Source: Streptomyces tagetis
GTDB lineage: Bacteria; Actinomycetota; Actinomycetes; Streptomycetales; Streptomycetaceae
Assembly: GCF_018069565.1 (NCBI RefSeq)
Contig: NZ_JAGPNL010000001.1
Span: forward strand, 1,798,001 to 1,862,000
DNA: 64,000 nucleotides
Reading direction: 5' to 3'
In this document: positions 36,278 to 44,189 of the stretch, piece by piece
How positions within the stretch are numbered: position 1 is the first letter of the stretch
How the letters are laid out: each line of letters opens with the position of its first letter
Made by a program: the position numbers and the translations under genes
Notes under the pieces: model-generated
The model's input: the letters and a program-made list of their open reading frames with translations, nothing else
What the model was told of the DNA's origin: nothing
Database searches by the model: none

Positions 36278-37111
36278 TCAGACGGGCAGCGGGGCGAAGG
36301 GCAGGAGGGCGTCGCCCTCCGGCCGGACGACGCCGCAACTGCCCTCGGGGACCTCGTTCCACACGCCCGGCAGATCGCCCAGCGGCTCCGACACGACGAG
36401 CCGGGTCCGGGGCGACGCCTCCCGCAGGAACGCGGTCCCGGGATGCAGCGCCCGCAGCGTCTCCACCCGGCTGCTGTAGTACAGCGAACGCGAGGCGCCC
36501 CGGCTGGAGTAGCGGAACGCCCAGAGCCGCACCCCGTCCGTCACCGCCACCGTCATCTGGAGCGGATCGCGCACCCCGCGCTCCCGGCCGGTCCGCTCCA
36601 CCAGTCCCGCCATCCGCGCCACGGCCCCCGGCGGGTCCTCCTCCAGCCCGAAGGTGAGCGCCAGGAAGAACATCAGCTCCGAGTCGGTCGACCCCTCGAT
36701 GCCGGTGAAGAGCCGCGGATCGACCGCCAGGGCCAGATCCCGCCGGACCCGGTCGAAGCCCTCCACGGCGCCGTTGTGCATCCACATCCAGCGGCCGTGC
36801 CGGAAGGGGTGGCAGTTGGTCTGCTGCACGGCGCTGCCCGTCGAGGCGCGGATGTGCGCGAAGAAGAGCGGCGAGCGGACGTGCCCGGCGATCTCCCGCA
36901 GCGAGCGGTTGCTCCACGCCGGGCCGATCTCCCGGACCACCGCGGGCGTCCGCATCTCCGGCCCGAACCAGCCGACGCCGAACCCGTCCCCGTTGGTCGT
37001 CTCCACGCCCATCCTGGCGTGCAGGCTCTGGTCGATCAGTGAGTGCTCCGGCTCGTAGAGCAGTGACTCCAGCAGGACCGGCGTCCCGGAGTAGGCAAGC
37101 CATCGGCACAT
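36278..37111 (-). CDS. Class II glutamine amidotransferase (EgtC-like)
   Basis: The 277-residue protein is an Ntn-type class II glutamine amidotransferase with catalytic Cys2 (MCRWLAYSG), GDGFGVGWF, FAHIRASTG and HNGAVEGF. The subgroup includes EgtC, which removes gamma-glutamyl groups in ergothioneine synthesis, and single-domain amidohydrolases of unknown substrate. It follows the GCS2-type ligase gene by 49 bases in the same direction, suggesting that one adds and the other removes a gamma-glutamyl moiety. No egtB, egtD or egtE is nearby, so ergothioneine is not implied. Confidence 0.87.
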   Translation of the reverse strand: MCRWLAYSGTPVLLESLLYEPEHSLIDQSLHARMGVETTNGDGFGVGWFGPEMRTPAVVREIGPAWSNRSLREIAGHVRSPLFFAHIRASTGSAVQQTNCHPFRHGRWMWMHNGAVEGFDRVRRDLALAVDPRLFTGIEGSTDSELMFFLALTFGLEEDPPGAVARMAGLVERTGRERGVRDPLQMTVAVTDGVRLWAFRYSSRGASRSLYYSSRVETLRALHPGTAFLREASPRTRLVVSEPLGDLPGVWNEVPEGSCGVVRPEGDALLPFAPLPV

Positions 37112-37160
37112 CGTCTGCCGCCTCCCTGGCCCCGCGCCGAGCGGTGCGGGGCGTCGATCG

Positions 37161-38639
37161 TCAGTCGACCGGCCAGGTGTGGACCGGGGCGTTGAGGTGC
37201 ATGTACTCCATGTACTGCTGCGTCATCCGGCGCAGGCACTCGTGCCGTCCCGCGTGGGTCGTGGCGTCGATGTGGTGGAACATCTCCTTCTGCCACACCG
37301 CCCCGTTGCGGACCGTGACGCAGCGCTGCTCGATGATGCCCAGCAGCGGTTCCCGCCAGGCCGCGTCCATCCCGGACAGCTCCAGCCCCCGGTGGGCCAG
37401 GGGCAGCAGCCGCCGCAGCACCAGCTCGGCCACCGGCACCTCGCCCACGCCGGGCCAGTACAGCCGCGCCTCGATGCCGTGCCGGGCCGCCGTGTGCAGG
37501 TTGTCCTCGGCGACCGAGAACGACATCCGCGACCACACCGGCCGGTCCTCCTCCACCAGGGCGCGGGTGAGCCCGTAGTAGAAGGCGCCGTTGGCGAGGG
37601 TGTCGGCCACCGTCGGACCGGCGGGCAGCACCCGGTTCTCCACCCGCACGTGCGGCTTGTCGTGGGAGACGGCGTACACCGGCCGGTTCCAGCGGTAGAT
37701 CGTGCCGTTGTGCAGGGTGAGTTCGCCGAGGTCGGGGATGTCGCCGCGGTCCAGGGTCTCGATGGGGTCCTGCTCGTCGCAGAGCGGCAGCAGCGCCGGG
37801 AAGTAGCGCAGGTTCTCCTCGAAGAGGTCGAAGACGCTGTTGATCCACCGTTCCCCGAACCACACCCGGGGCCGCACCCCCTGTGCCTTGATCTCCTGCG
37901 GCCGGGTGTCCGTGGCCTGCTCGAACAGCGGCACCCGGCTCTCGTGCCACAGCTCCTTGCCCAGCACGAAGGGCGCGTTGGCGGCCAGCGCGACCTGCAC
38001 CCCGGCGATCGCCTGCGCCGCGTTCCAGTACCCGGCGAAGTCCTCCGGCGAGACCTGGAGGTGGAACTGCGTGCTGGTGCACGCCGCCTCCGGGGTGATG
38101 GTGTCCGCGTAGGTCCGCAGCCGGTCCACGCCGTCCACCTCGATGCGCAGGTCCTCGCCGCGCGCCGCGAACACCTGGTCGTTGAGGAGCCGGTAGCGCG
38201 GGTTCTCCGACAGGCCGGCCTCGTCGACGTCGGCGCGGCGCAGCGTGGGCAGGATGCCGATCATGATCAGGTGGGCGCCGACCGAGCGGGCGCTGTCCTC
38301 CGCGTGGTTCAGCGCGGCGCGGATCTCGGTCTCCCAGGCGTCGGGGCCGCCCGCGGTCAGCCGCCGCGGCGGGATGTTGATCTCCAGGTTGAACCGGCCC
38401 AGCTCGGTGGACCACGCCGGATCGGCGATGGCCTCCAGCGCGTCCGCGTTGCGCATCGCCGGCTCGGCCCGCCCGTCGACCAGGTTGAGTTCGATCTCCA
38501 GGCCCACCTGGGGCCGCTCGGTCTCGAACCGTGACTCGCGCAGCATCTGGGCGAACGCGTCGAGGCACTCCTGCATCTTGATGCGGTACCGGCGCCGGTC
38601 CTCGCGGGTGAAGACCAGCTCCGGGACGTCTCGTCCCAT
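37161..38639 (-). CDS. Glutamate-cysteine ligase family protein (GCS2-like)
   Basis: The 492-residue ATP-grasp-like carboxylate-amine ligase contains QVGLEIELNLVDG (ATP/Mg site), LGRFNLEINIPP, ACTSTQFHLQVSPEDF and RVENRVLPAGPTVADTLANG. The family forms gamma-glutamyl amide bonds, classically glutamate-cysteine. Start ATG 38639 is preceded by GGGAGGG; the frame extends much further upstream but without family sequence. Pairing with an EgtC-like amidotransferase argues for a small gamma-glutamyl pathway; mycothiol producers such as Streptomyces do not need glutathione. Confidence 0.86.
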   Translation of the reverse strand: MGRDVPELVFTREDRRRYRIKMQECLDAFAQMLRESRFETERPQVGLEIELNLVDGRAEPAMRNADALEAIADPAWSTELGRFNLEINIPPRRLTAGGPDAWETEIRAALNHAEDSARSVGAHLIMIGILPTLRRADVDEAGLSENPRYRLLNDQVFAARGEDLRIEVDGVDRLRTYADTITPEAACTSTQFHLQVSPEDFAGYWNAAQAIAGVQVALAANAPFVLGKELWHESRVPLFEQATDTRPQEIKAQGVRPRVWFGERWINSVFDLFEENLRYFPALLPLCDEQDPIETLDRGDIPDLGELTLHNGTIYRWNRPVYAVSHDKPHVRVENRVLPAGPTVADTLANGAFYYGLTRALVEEDRPVWSRMSFSVAEDNLHTAARHGIEARLYWPGVGEVPVAELVLRRLLPLAHRGLELSGMDAAWREPLLGIIEQRCVTVRNGAVWQKEMFHHIDATTHAGRHECLRRMTQQYMEYMHLNAPVHTWPVD

Positions 38640-38746
38640 CGGCCCTCCCGGGGTTCGCCTCCGCGGCCGCACTCCCTTCCACCCTCGCACCACCTGGCGC
38701 GGCCGACCAGGCGGGACGGCGGGGGCCCGCGGGGGCGCGTACGGCG

Positions 38747-38788
38747 GCGGGCGCCGACGGGTGCCGAAGCGGCACCGCCGGCGCCCGC
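38747..38788 (-). terminator. Terminator of the GAPDH gene
   Basis: A two-part hairpin: outer stem GCGGGCGCCG with its complement and an inner 7-bp stem around AAG. It lies about 45 bases beyond the gap stop on the minus strand. Confidence 0.75.
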
Positions 38789-38833
38789 TGCGCCATCGGA
38801 GTGACACGTGGTGGGGCCGGACGCCCCGCCGGG

Positions 38834-39832
38834 TCAGCCGGCCGCGAGCAGCTCCAGGGTGTCGATCACCCGGTGCGAGAAGCCCCACTCGTTGTCGTAC
38901 CAGGCGACGACCTTGACGTGCCGGCCGTCGACCCGGGTGAGCGCCGCGTCGAAGATCGACGAGGCCGGGTTGCCGGTGATGTCCGAGGAGACCAGGGGGT
39001 CCTCGGAGTACTCCAGGACACCGGCGAGCGGGCCCTCGGCCGCGGCCCGGTAGGCGGCCAGCACGTCCTCGCGGGTCACGTCCCGCTCGACCGTCGTGTT
39101 CAGCTCGACGATGGAGCCCACCGGCACCGGTACGCGGATCGAGTCGCCGGAGAGCCTGCCGTCGAGGCGGGGCAGGACCAGGCCGATCGCCTTGGCGGCG
39201 CCCGTGGTGGTCGGCACGATGTTGACGGCGGCGGCGCGGGCCCGGCGGGCGTCGCGGTGCGGGCCGTCCTGGAGGTTCTGCTCCTGGGTGTAGGCGTGCA
39301 CCGTGGTCATGAAGCCGTGCTCGATGCCGGCCAGGTCGTCCAGGACCGAGGCCAGCGGCGCCAGCGCGTTGGTCGTGCACGAGGCGTTCGAGACGATCGT
39401 GTGCGCGGCCGGGTCGTACGCGTCCGTGTTGACGCCGTAGGCCAGGGTGACGTCGGCACCGTCCGACGGCGCGCTGACCAGCACCTTCCTGGCACCCGCG
39501 TCCAGGTGGACGGCGGCGGCCTTGGCCGCGGTGAAGCGGCCGGTCGCCTCCAGGACGATGTCGACCTCCAGCTCGGCCCACGGCAGCCGGGCCGGCTCGC
39601 GCTCGGCGAGCACCCGGATGCGGCGGCCGTCGACGATCAGGGTGTCCCCGTCGACGGTCACCGGGCGGCCGAGGCGGCCGGCCGTCGTGTCGTAGGCGAG
39701 CAGCCGCGCGAGCGTGGCGGGCTCCGTGAGGTCGTTGACGGCGACGACCTCCAGTTCGCTGTCGCGCTCCAGCAGGGCGCGCAGCACGTTGCGTCCGATG
39801 CGGCCGAATCCGTTGACGGCGATGCGAGTCAT
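38834..39832 (-). CDS. gap: Type I glyceraldehyde-3-phosphate dehydrogenase
   Basis: The 332-residue cytoplasmic enzyme of glycolysis oxidises glyceraldehyde-3-phosphate with NAD and phosphate. The Rossmann start NGFGRIGRNVLRALL, the active-site SNASCTTNALAPL (catalytic Cys), HAYTQEQNLQDGPH and WYDNEWGFSHRV are intact. ATG 39832 has GAAGGGA upstream. It is a single gene with its own terminator, away from pgk and tpi, so it is probably one of several gap copies. Confidence 0.94.
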   Translation of the reverse strand: MTRIAVNGFGRIGRNVLRALLERDSELEVVAVNDLTEPATLARLLAYDTTAGRLGRPVTVDGDTLIVDGRRIRVLAEREPARLPWAELEVDIVLEATGRFTAAKAAAVHLDAGARKVLVSAPSDGADVTLAYGVNTDAYDPAAHTIVSNASCTTNALAPLASVLDDLAGIEHGFMTTVHAYTQEQNLQDGPHRDARRARAAAVNIVPTTTGAAKAIGLVLPRLDGRLSGDSIRVPVPVGSIVELNTTVERDVTREDVLAAYRAAAEGPLAGVLEYSEDPLVSSDITGNPASSIFDAALTRVDGRHVKVVAWYDNEWGFSHRVIDTLELLAAG

Positions 39833-39963
39833 GAGTGGTGTCCCTTCGGTTCGCCACCAGGCTCCCGCGTCCCGTGCGCGGGCGGCAGCGGCGCGGGTGC
39901 CACGGTTCGCAAGGATCACGCCAGGCCCGCGCCGCCTTCTTTCGCACGGGCCCGCGGCGGGGG

Positions 39964-40947
39964 CTACTCGCCCCGCGCGAAGGTGCGCCGGTACTCGCTC
40001 GGCGTGGTGCCCAGGATGCGCTGGAAGTGCAGCCGCAGGTTCGCGCCGGTGCCCAGGCCCACGTCGGCGGCGATCTGCTCGACCCCGCGCTCGGAGCGCT
40101 CCAGCAGTTCGCGGGCCACGTCGACCCGGGCGCGCATCACCCACTGCATCGGCGTGTACCCGGTGTCCTCCACGAACCGCCGGGACAGGGTGCGCGGCGA
40201 CACGGCGGCGTGCCGGGCCAGCACCTGAAGGGTGAGGTGCTCGCCGAGCCGGCGCAGCGCCCACTCGCGGGTCGCGGCGAACCGCTCGCCCAGCGGCTCG
40301 GGCACGCTGCGCGGCACGTACTGGGCCTGGCCGCCGCTGCGGTACGGGGCGGCGACCAGCCGCCGGGCCGCGTGGTTGGAGGCGGCCACGCCGAGGTCGC
40401 CGCGGAGGATGTGCAGGCACAGGTCGATCCCCGAGGCCGCCCCCGCCGACGTCAGCACCCCGCCCTCGTCGACGAAGAGCACGTTCTCGTCGACCCGCAC
40501 CCGCGGATGCCGCTCCGCCAGCGCGCGGGCGTAGTGCCAGTGCGTGGTGGCCCGCCGCCCGTCGAGCAGCCCCGTGGCCGCCAGCGCGAAGGCCCCCGTC
40601 GAGATGGCCGCGAGCCGCGCGCCCCGGCTGCGGGCGGCGACCAGCGCCGCGACCACGTCCGCCGGCGGGCTCTCGCGGTCCGGGAAGCGGTAGCCGGGGA
40701 CGAAGACCAGATCGGCCCAGCCGAGCGCGTCCAGCCCGTGCGCCACGTGGTACGAGAGCCCGTCACCCCCCGTCACCAGTCCGGGGGACGACCCGCACAT
40801 CCGTACCTCGTACGGCATGCTCGCCCGGGTCGTGAACACCTGTGCGGGGATACCCACGTCCAGGGGCTTGGCGCCCTCCAGGACGAGGACGGCGACCCGG
40901 CGCAGTCGGGGGCCCGCCGGGGCGGGCGCGGAAGGCTCGGACGACAC
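39964..40947 (-). CDS. GlxA family transcriptional regulator (DJ-1/PfpI + AraC HTH)
   Basis: The 327-residue regulator joins an N-terminal DJ-1/PfpI-like domain (about 10-190) to a C-terminal AraC-type double helix-turn-helix (about 215-325; LTLQVLARHAAVSPRTLSRRFVEDTGYTPMQWV and the GLGTGANLRLHFQRILGTTPSEYRRTF signature). The PfpI part is thought to sense a metabolite. The start is GTG 40947. It sits upstream of gap in the same direction, 131 bases apart, which makes gap a possible but unproven target. Confidence 0.88.
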   Translation of the reverse strand: MSSEPSAPAPAGPRLRRVAVLVLEGAKPLDVGIPAQVFTTRASMPYEVRMCGSSPGLVTGGDGLSYHVAHGLDALGWADLVFVPGYRFPDRESPPADVVAALVAARSRGARLAAISTGAFALAATGLLDGRRATTHWHYARALAERHPRVRVDENVLFVDEGGVLTSAGAASGIDLCLHILRGDLGVAASNHAARRLVAAPYRSGGQAQYVPRSVPEPLGERFAATREWALRRLGEHLTLQVLARHAAVSPRTLSRRFVEDTGYTPMQWVMRARVDVARELLERSERGVEQIAADVGLGTGANLRLHFQRILGTTPSEYRRTFARGE

Positions 40948-41157
40948 CGCTCCAGCGTACGTGCGCCCCCGGCGCGGCCGACGGCGCCCCGGCAGGCCGC
41001 GCCCACGCCGATGACCAGCGCGGACACCGCCCCCCGGGTGCCCGCGGAACCGGCGCGCGGGCCCGGCGGACCGGCCCGCGCGCCGGCCTGGGGTGCCCGT
41101 TTTCTCACTGGTCGAGAAAGCCTGGTGATCGTCGGTCGCTTGTGGTTACCTGAGGTC
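40948..41157. other. Divergent region between the GlxA gene and the met leader
   Basis: About 210 bases with no gene. The less GC-rich end (41100-41157) probably carries the promoter of the methionine leader: TTACCT at 41146-41151 is six bases before the leader ATG, which would suit a very short or leaderless transcript. A half-site ACTGGTC at 41107 is present. Confidence 0.4.
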
Positions 41158-41232
41158 ATGATTGTTCTCGTGACCCGTCGCCACGTGGACTACCTGCGTG
41201 TCACGACCATGGGGTGTCCCACCGCCCGCTGA
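41158..41232 (+). CDS. Putative leader peptide of the metYX operon
   Basis: A 24-codon reading frame with the RRHVDYLRV core seen in short leader peptides that precede actinobacterial sulfur-metabolism genes, followed by one Met (residue 18) and one Cys (residue 20, in MGCP). It lies 223 bases before metY, with two hairpins between. Only a weak GAGG precedes the ATG. Ribosome position on the Met/Cys codons could control downstream transcription or translation, as shown for cysteine-rich leaders in mycobacteria. Confidence 0.6.
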   Translation: MIVLVTRRHVDYLRVTTMGCPTAR

Positions 41233-41259
41233 CCCGGCGCCACGGTCCCGGCCCCTTCT

Positions 41260-41277
41260 CGCGCGCTCCGGCGCGCG
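41260..41277 (+). promoter_or_regulatory. Leader hairpin 1 of metYX
   Basis: Arms CGCGCGC and GCGCGCG with loop TCCG form a 7-bp stem 27 bases after the leader-peptide stop. Confidence 0.4.
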
Positions 41278-41288
41278 CCGCGCCGGCC

Positions 41289-41310
41289 CGCCCCGTCCGC
41301 CGACGGGGCG
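41289..41310 (+). promoter_or_regulatory. Leader hairpin 2 of metYX (possible attenuator)
   Basis: Arms CGCCCCGTC and GACGGGGCG form a perfect 9-bp stem with loop CGCC. It is 146 bases before the metY start and 56 bases after the leader-peptide stop, a fitting place for a terminator or antiterminator. Confidence 0.5.
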
Positions 41311-41455
41311 CCCGCGCCCCCGGGACCCCGCCCGCTGCGCGACGACCGCGGCGTACCCGCTCCCCGGGAGCCTGCCGTACGCCGCTTTCCCACGCCCGCT
41401 CACCGGACCACCCCACCTGCCCTTCCCGGGCATCGCACGCGTACCAAGGAGAACC

Positions 41456-42817
41456 ATGAGCCAGCCGATCGACGCCGTCACCGCCGGTCACACCCCCGAG
41501 GACGAGGGCGCCGCGCCCGACACCTCCGCGTGGTCCTTCGAGACCAAGCAGCTCCACGCCGGCAGTGCCCCCGACACGGCCACCGGCGCGCGGGCGGTCC
41601 CGATCTACCAGACCACCTCGTTCGTCTTCCGCGACACCCAGCACGCCGCCGACCTCTTCTCGCTGGCCGAGCCCGGGAACATCTACACCCGCATCCACAA
41701 CCCCACCCAGGACGCCTTCGAGCAGCGCGTCGCCGCCCTCGAAGGCGGTGCCGCCGCCGTCGCCCTCGCCTCCGGACAGGCCGCCGAGACCCTCGCCCTG
41801 CTCACCGTGGCGAGCGCCGGCGACCACATCGTCTCCAGCTCCTCCCTGTACGGCGGCACGTACAACCTCCTGCGCCACACCCTGCCGAAGTTCGGCCTGG
41901 AGGTGACCTTCGTCGACGACCCGGACGACGTGGACGCCTGGCGGGCCGCCGTCCGGCCCAACACCAAGGCCCTGTTCGCCGAGACCCTCGGCAACCCGCG
42001 CGGCAACGTCCTCGACATCCGCTCCATCGCCGACGTCGCCCACGAGGCCGGCGTCCCGCTGATCGTCGACAACACCGTGCCCACCCCGTACCTGCTGCGC
42101 CCCATCGAGCACGGCGCGGACGTCGTCGTCCACTCGGCGACCAAGTTCATCGGCGGCCACGGCACCACCATCGGCGGTGTCGTCGTCGACGCGGGCACCT
42201 TCGACTTCGGCGCCGACCCCGAGCGGTTCCCCGACTTCAACGAGCCCGACCCCAGCTACCACGGCCTGCGCTACTGGCCGGCGCTCGGCCCCGGCGCGTA
42301 CGCCATCAAGCTGCGCGTGCAGCTCCTGCGCGACCTCGGCCCCGCCATCTCCCCGAACTCCGCCTTCCTGCTGCTCCAGGGCGTGGAGACGCTGAGCCTG
42401 CGCATGGAGCGGCACTCCTCCAACGCCCAGGCCCTCGCCGAGTGGCTGGAGCAGCGCGACGAGGTCTCCGCCGTCCACTACCCCGGACTGCCCTCCAACC
42501 GCTGGTACGAGGCCGGGCGCCGCTACCTGCCGCGCGGCGCCGGGGCGGTGCTCTCCTTCGAGCTGCGCGGCGGCGCCGAGGCCGGCAAGCGGTTCGTGGA
42601 CGGGGTGGAGCTGTTCAGCCACCTCGCCAACATCGGCGACGTGCGCAGCCTCATCATCCACCCCGCCTCCACCACGCACAGCCAGCTCGACGAGGAGCAG
42701 CTCGCCGCCACCGGCGCCTCCCCGGGCCTGGTCCGGCTCTCCGTCGGCATCGAGAACCTGGCCGACCTCAAGGCGGACCTGGAGGCGGGCTTCCGCGCGG
42801 CGAAGGAGGCGTCCTGA
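41456..42817 (+). CDS. metY: O-acetylhomoserine aminocarboxypropyltransferase (sulfhydrylase)
   Basis: The 453-residue PLP enzyme of the Cys/Met metabolism class makes homocysteine from O-acetylhomoserine and sulfide. The PLP lysine is in VVHSATKFIGGHG; FETKQLHAG, YQTTSFVF, NIYTRIHNPTQDAFEQR and RLSVGIENLADL are family signatures. AAGGAG lies five bases before ATG 41456. It is cotranscribed with metX, its stop overlapping the proposed metX start, and is probably controlled by the leader peptide region upstream. Confidence 0.94.
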   Translation: MSQPIDAVTAGHTPEDEGAAPDTSAWSFETKQLHAGSAPDTATGARAVPIYQTTSFVFRDTQHAADLFSLAEPGNIYTRIHNPTQDAFEQRVAALEGGAAAVALASGQAAETLALLTVASAGDHIVSSSSLYGGTYNLLRHTLPKFGLEVTFVDDPDDVDAWRAAVRPNTKALFAETLGNPRGNVLDIRSIADVAHEAGVPLIVDNTVPTPYLLRPIEHGADVVVHSATKFIGGHGTTIGGVVVDAGTFDFGADPERFPDFNEPDPSYHGLRYWPALGPGAYAIKLRVQLLRDLGPAISPNSAFLLLQGVETLSLRMERHSSNAQALAEWLEQRDEVSAVHYPGLPSNRWYEAGRRYLPRGAGAVLSFELRGGAEAGKRFVDGVELFSHLANIGDVRSLIIHPASTTHSQLDEEQLAATGASPGLVRLSVGIENLADLKADLEAGFRAAKEAS

Positions 42818-44001
42818 ACATCACCGGAGCGCCCACTCCGGAGGCTCTCCTCCCTCCCGCCACCGGTGCGTGGCGGGAGGGGGACCCCCCAGGGCGCCGG
42901 CGCTGGTACCACCAGGCCGGCGCCCTGCCGCTGGAGGCGGGCGGAACACTCCCGGAGGTACGGATCGCGTACGAGACCTGGGGGCGGCTCGCGCCCGACG
43001 GCTCCAACGCGGTCCTCGTCCTGCACGCGCTGACCGGCGACAGCCACGTCGCCGGTCCGGCCGCTCCCGGACACCCCACCGCCGGCTGGTGGGACGCGCT
43101 GATCGGACCGGGCCGGGCCCTGGACACCGACCGCTGGTTCGTCGTCGCGCCGAACGTGCTCGGCGGCTGTCAGGGCAGTACGGGACCGGCCTCGCTGCGC
43201 CCCGACCGCCGCCGCTGGGGCGGATCGTTTCCGCGGCTGACCCAGCGCGACCAGGTGCGCGCCGAGGCGGGGCTCGCCGACGCGCTCGGCATCGACCGCT
43301 GGGCGCTGGTGGTCGGCGGCTCCATGGGCGGGATGCGCGCCCTGGAGTGGGCCGTCTCCCTCCCGGACCGCGTGGAGGCGCTGCTGCTGCTCGCCTGCCC
43401 GGCCGCCGCCGGCGCCGACCAGATCGCGTGGGCCACGGCGCAGGTCCACGCGATCCGCGCCGACCCGCACTGGCGCGGGGGCGACTACCACGACGCCGGA
43501 CCGGGGCAGGGCCCCCACGCGGGGCTCGGCATCGCCCGCCGCATGGCCCACATCACCTACCGGGGCGCCGAGGAGCTGGAGACCCGCTTCGGCAACCGCC
43601 CCCAGCAGGGCGAGGACCCCTGGCGGGGCGGCCGGTACCAGGTCGAGTCGTACCTCGACCACCACGCGGCCAAGCTGGTCCGGCGCTTCGACGCCGCGAG
43701 CTACGTGGTCCTCGCCGAGGCGATGAACGCCCACGACGTCGGCCGGGGCCGCGGCGGCATCCGCGCCGCCCTGGGCCGGGTACGGGCCAGGACGCTGGTC
43801 GCGGGCATCGACACCGACCGCCTCTATCCGCCCGAGCAGCAGAAGGAGCTGGCCGCCGGCATCCCCTCCGCCGACGCGGTCCGCATGATCGCCTCGCCGT
43901 TCGGGCACGACGGGTTCCTCGTCGAGACCGGCGAGGTCTCCGCGCTGGTGCGCGAGCTGCTGGACGGGGTCCCGGAGCGCGTGACGGCAGGGGCCGGCTG
44001 A
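42814..44001 (+). CDS. metX: Homoserine O-acetyltransferase, apparent CTG start
   Basis: The 395-residue alpha/beta hydrolase-fold enzyme acetylates homoserine for MetY. The nucleophile is in VVGGSMGGMRALEW, the Asp in AGIDTDRLYPP and the His in PFGHDGFLVETG. No in-frame ATG, GTG or TTG lies between the metY stop and the catalytic core, yet homologues begin just at this point. A CTG at 42814 overlaps the metY stop (CTGA) and has AAGGAGG four bases upstream, so I take it as the start. The frame also continues upstream inside metY, but a start there would add unrelated sequence. Confidence 0.88.
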   Translation: MNITGAPTPEALLPPATGAWREGDPPGRRRWYHQAGALPLEAGGTLPEVRIAYETWGRLAPDGSNAVLVLHALTGDSHVAGPAAPGHPTAGWWDALIGPGRALDTDRWFVVAPNVLGGCQGSTGPASLRPDRRRWGGSFPRLTQRDQVRAEAGLADALGIDRWALVVGGSMGGMRALEWAVSLPDRVEALLLLACPAAAGADQIAWATAQVHAIRADPHWRGGDYHDAGPGQGPHAGLGIARRMAHITYRGAEELETRFGNRPQQGEDPWRGGRYQVESYLDHHAAKLVRRFDAASYVVLAEAMNAHDVGRGRGGIRAALGRVRARTLVAGIDTDRLYPPEQQKELAAGIPSADAVRMIASPFGHDGFLVETGEVSALVRELLDGVPERVTAGAG

Positions 44002-44029
44002 CGCCCGGTGGGGACGCCGCACGGCGCAC

Positions 44030-44058
44030 GCCCGGCCGGTGCCCTCGCCCGGCCGGGC
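44030..44058 (+). terminator. Hairpin after metX
   Basis: Arms GCCCGGCCG and CGGCCGGGC with an 11-base loop, 28 bases beyond the metX stop, should end the metYX transcript before the iron-regulated promoter. Confidence 0.6.
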
Positions 44059-44114
44059 CCGTCCGGGGCGGCCCGGCGCCGACGGCCCCCCAACAGGGCG
44101 CAGGTCAGAGGGCA

Positions 44115-44143
44115 TTGCACGCTTAGGTAAGGCTTGCTTTACT
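44115..44143 (+). promoter_or_regulatory. Predicted promoter of the formyltransferase gene
   Basis: TTGCAC at 44115-44120, a 17-base spacer and TTTACT at 44138-44143. The iron box fills the spacer and overlaps the -10. Confidence 0.65.
44123..44141. promoter_or_regulatory. DmdR-type iron box
   Basis: TTAGGTAAGGCTTGCTTTA agrees at 14 of 19 positions with the actinobacterial DmdR/IdeR/DtxR consensus (TTAGGTTAGGCTAACCTAA). Placed over the promoter, it would let Fe2+-loaded DmdR1 shut the gene off when iron is plentiful. Confidence 0.8.
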
Positions 44144-44189
44144 GGCGTCGCTGTCTGTCCGAGGCCGTCCGCCCCGAGGAGGAACCCGT

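Noticed and set aside
41107..41122. DasR-like half-site ACTGGTC upstream of the met leader
   Set aside because: The second half of the dre palindrome is absent.
41101..41455. SAM riboswitch upstream of metY
   Set aside because: I looked for the SAM-IV type core expected in actinobacteria and did not find its conserved loops; the leader peptide explains the region better.
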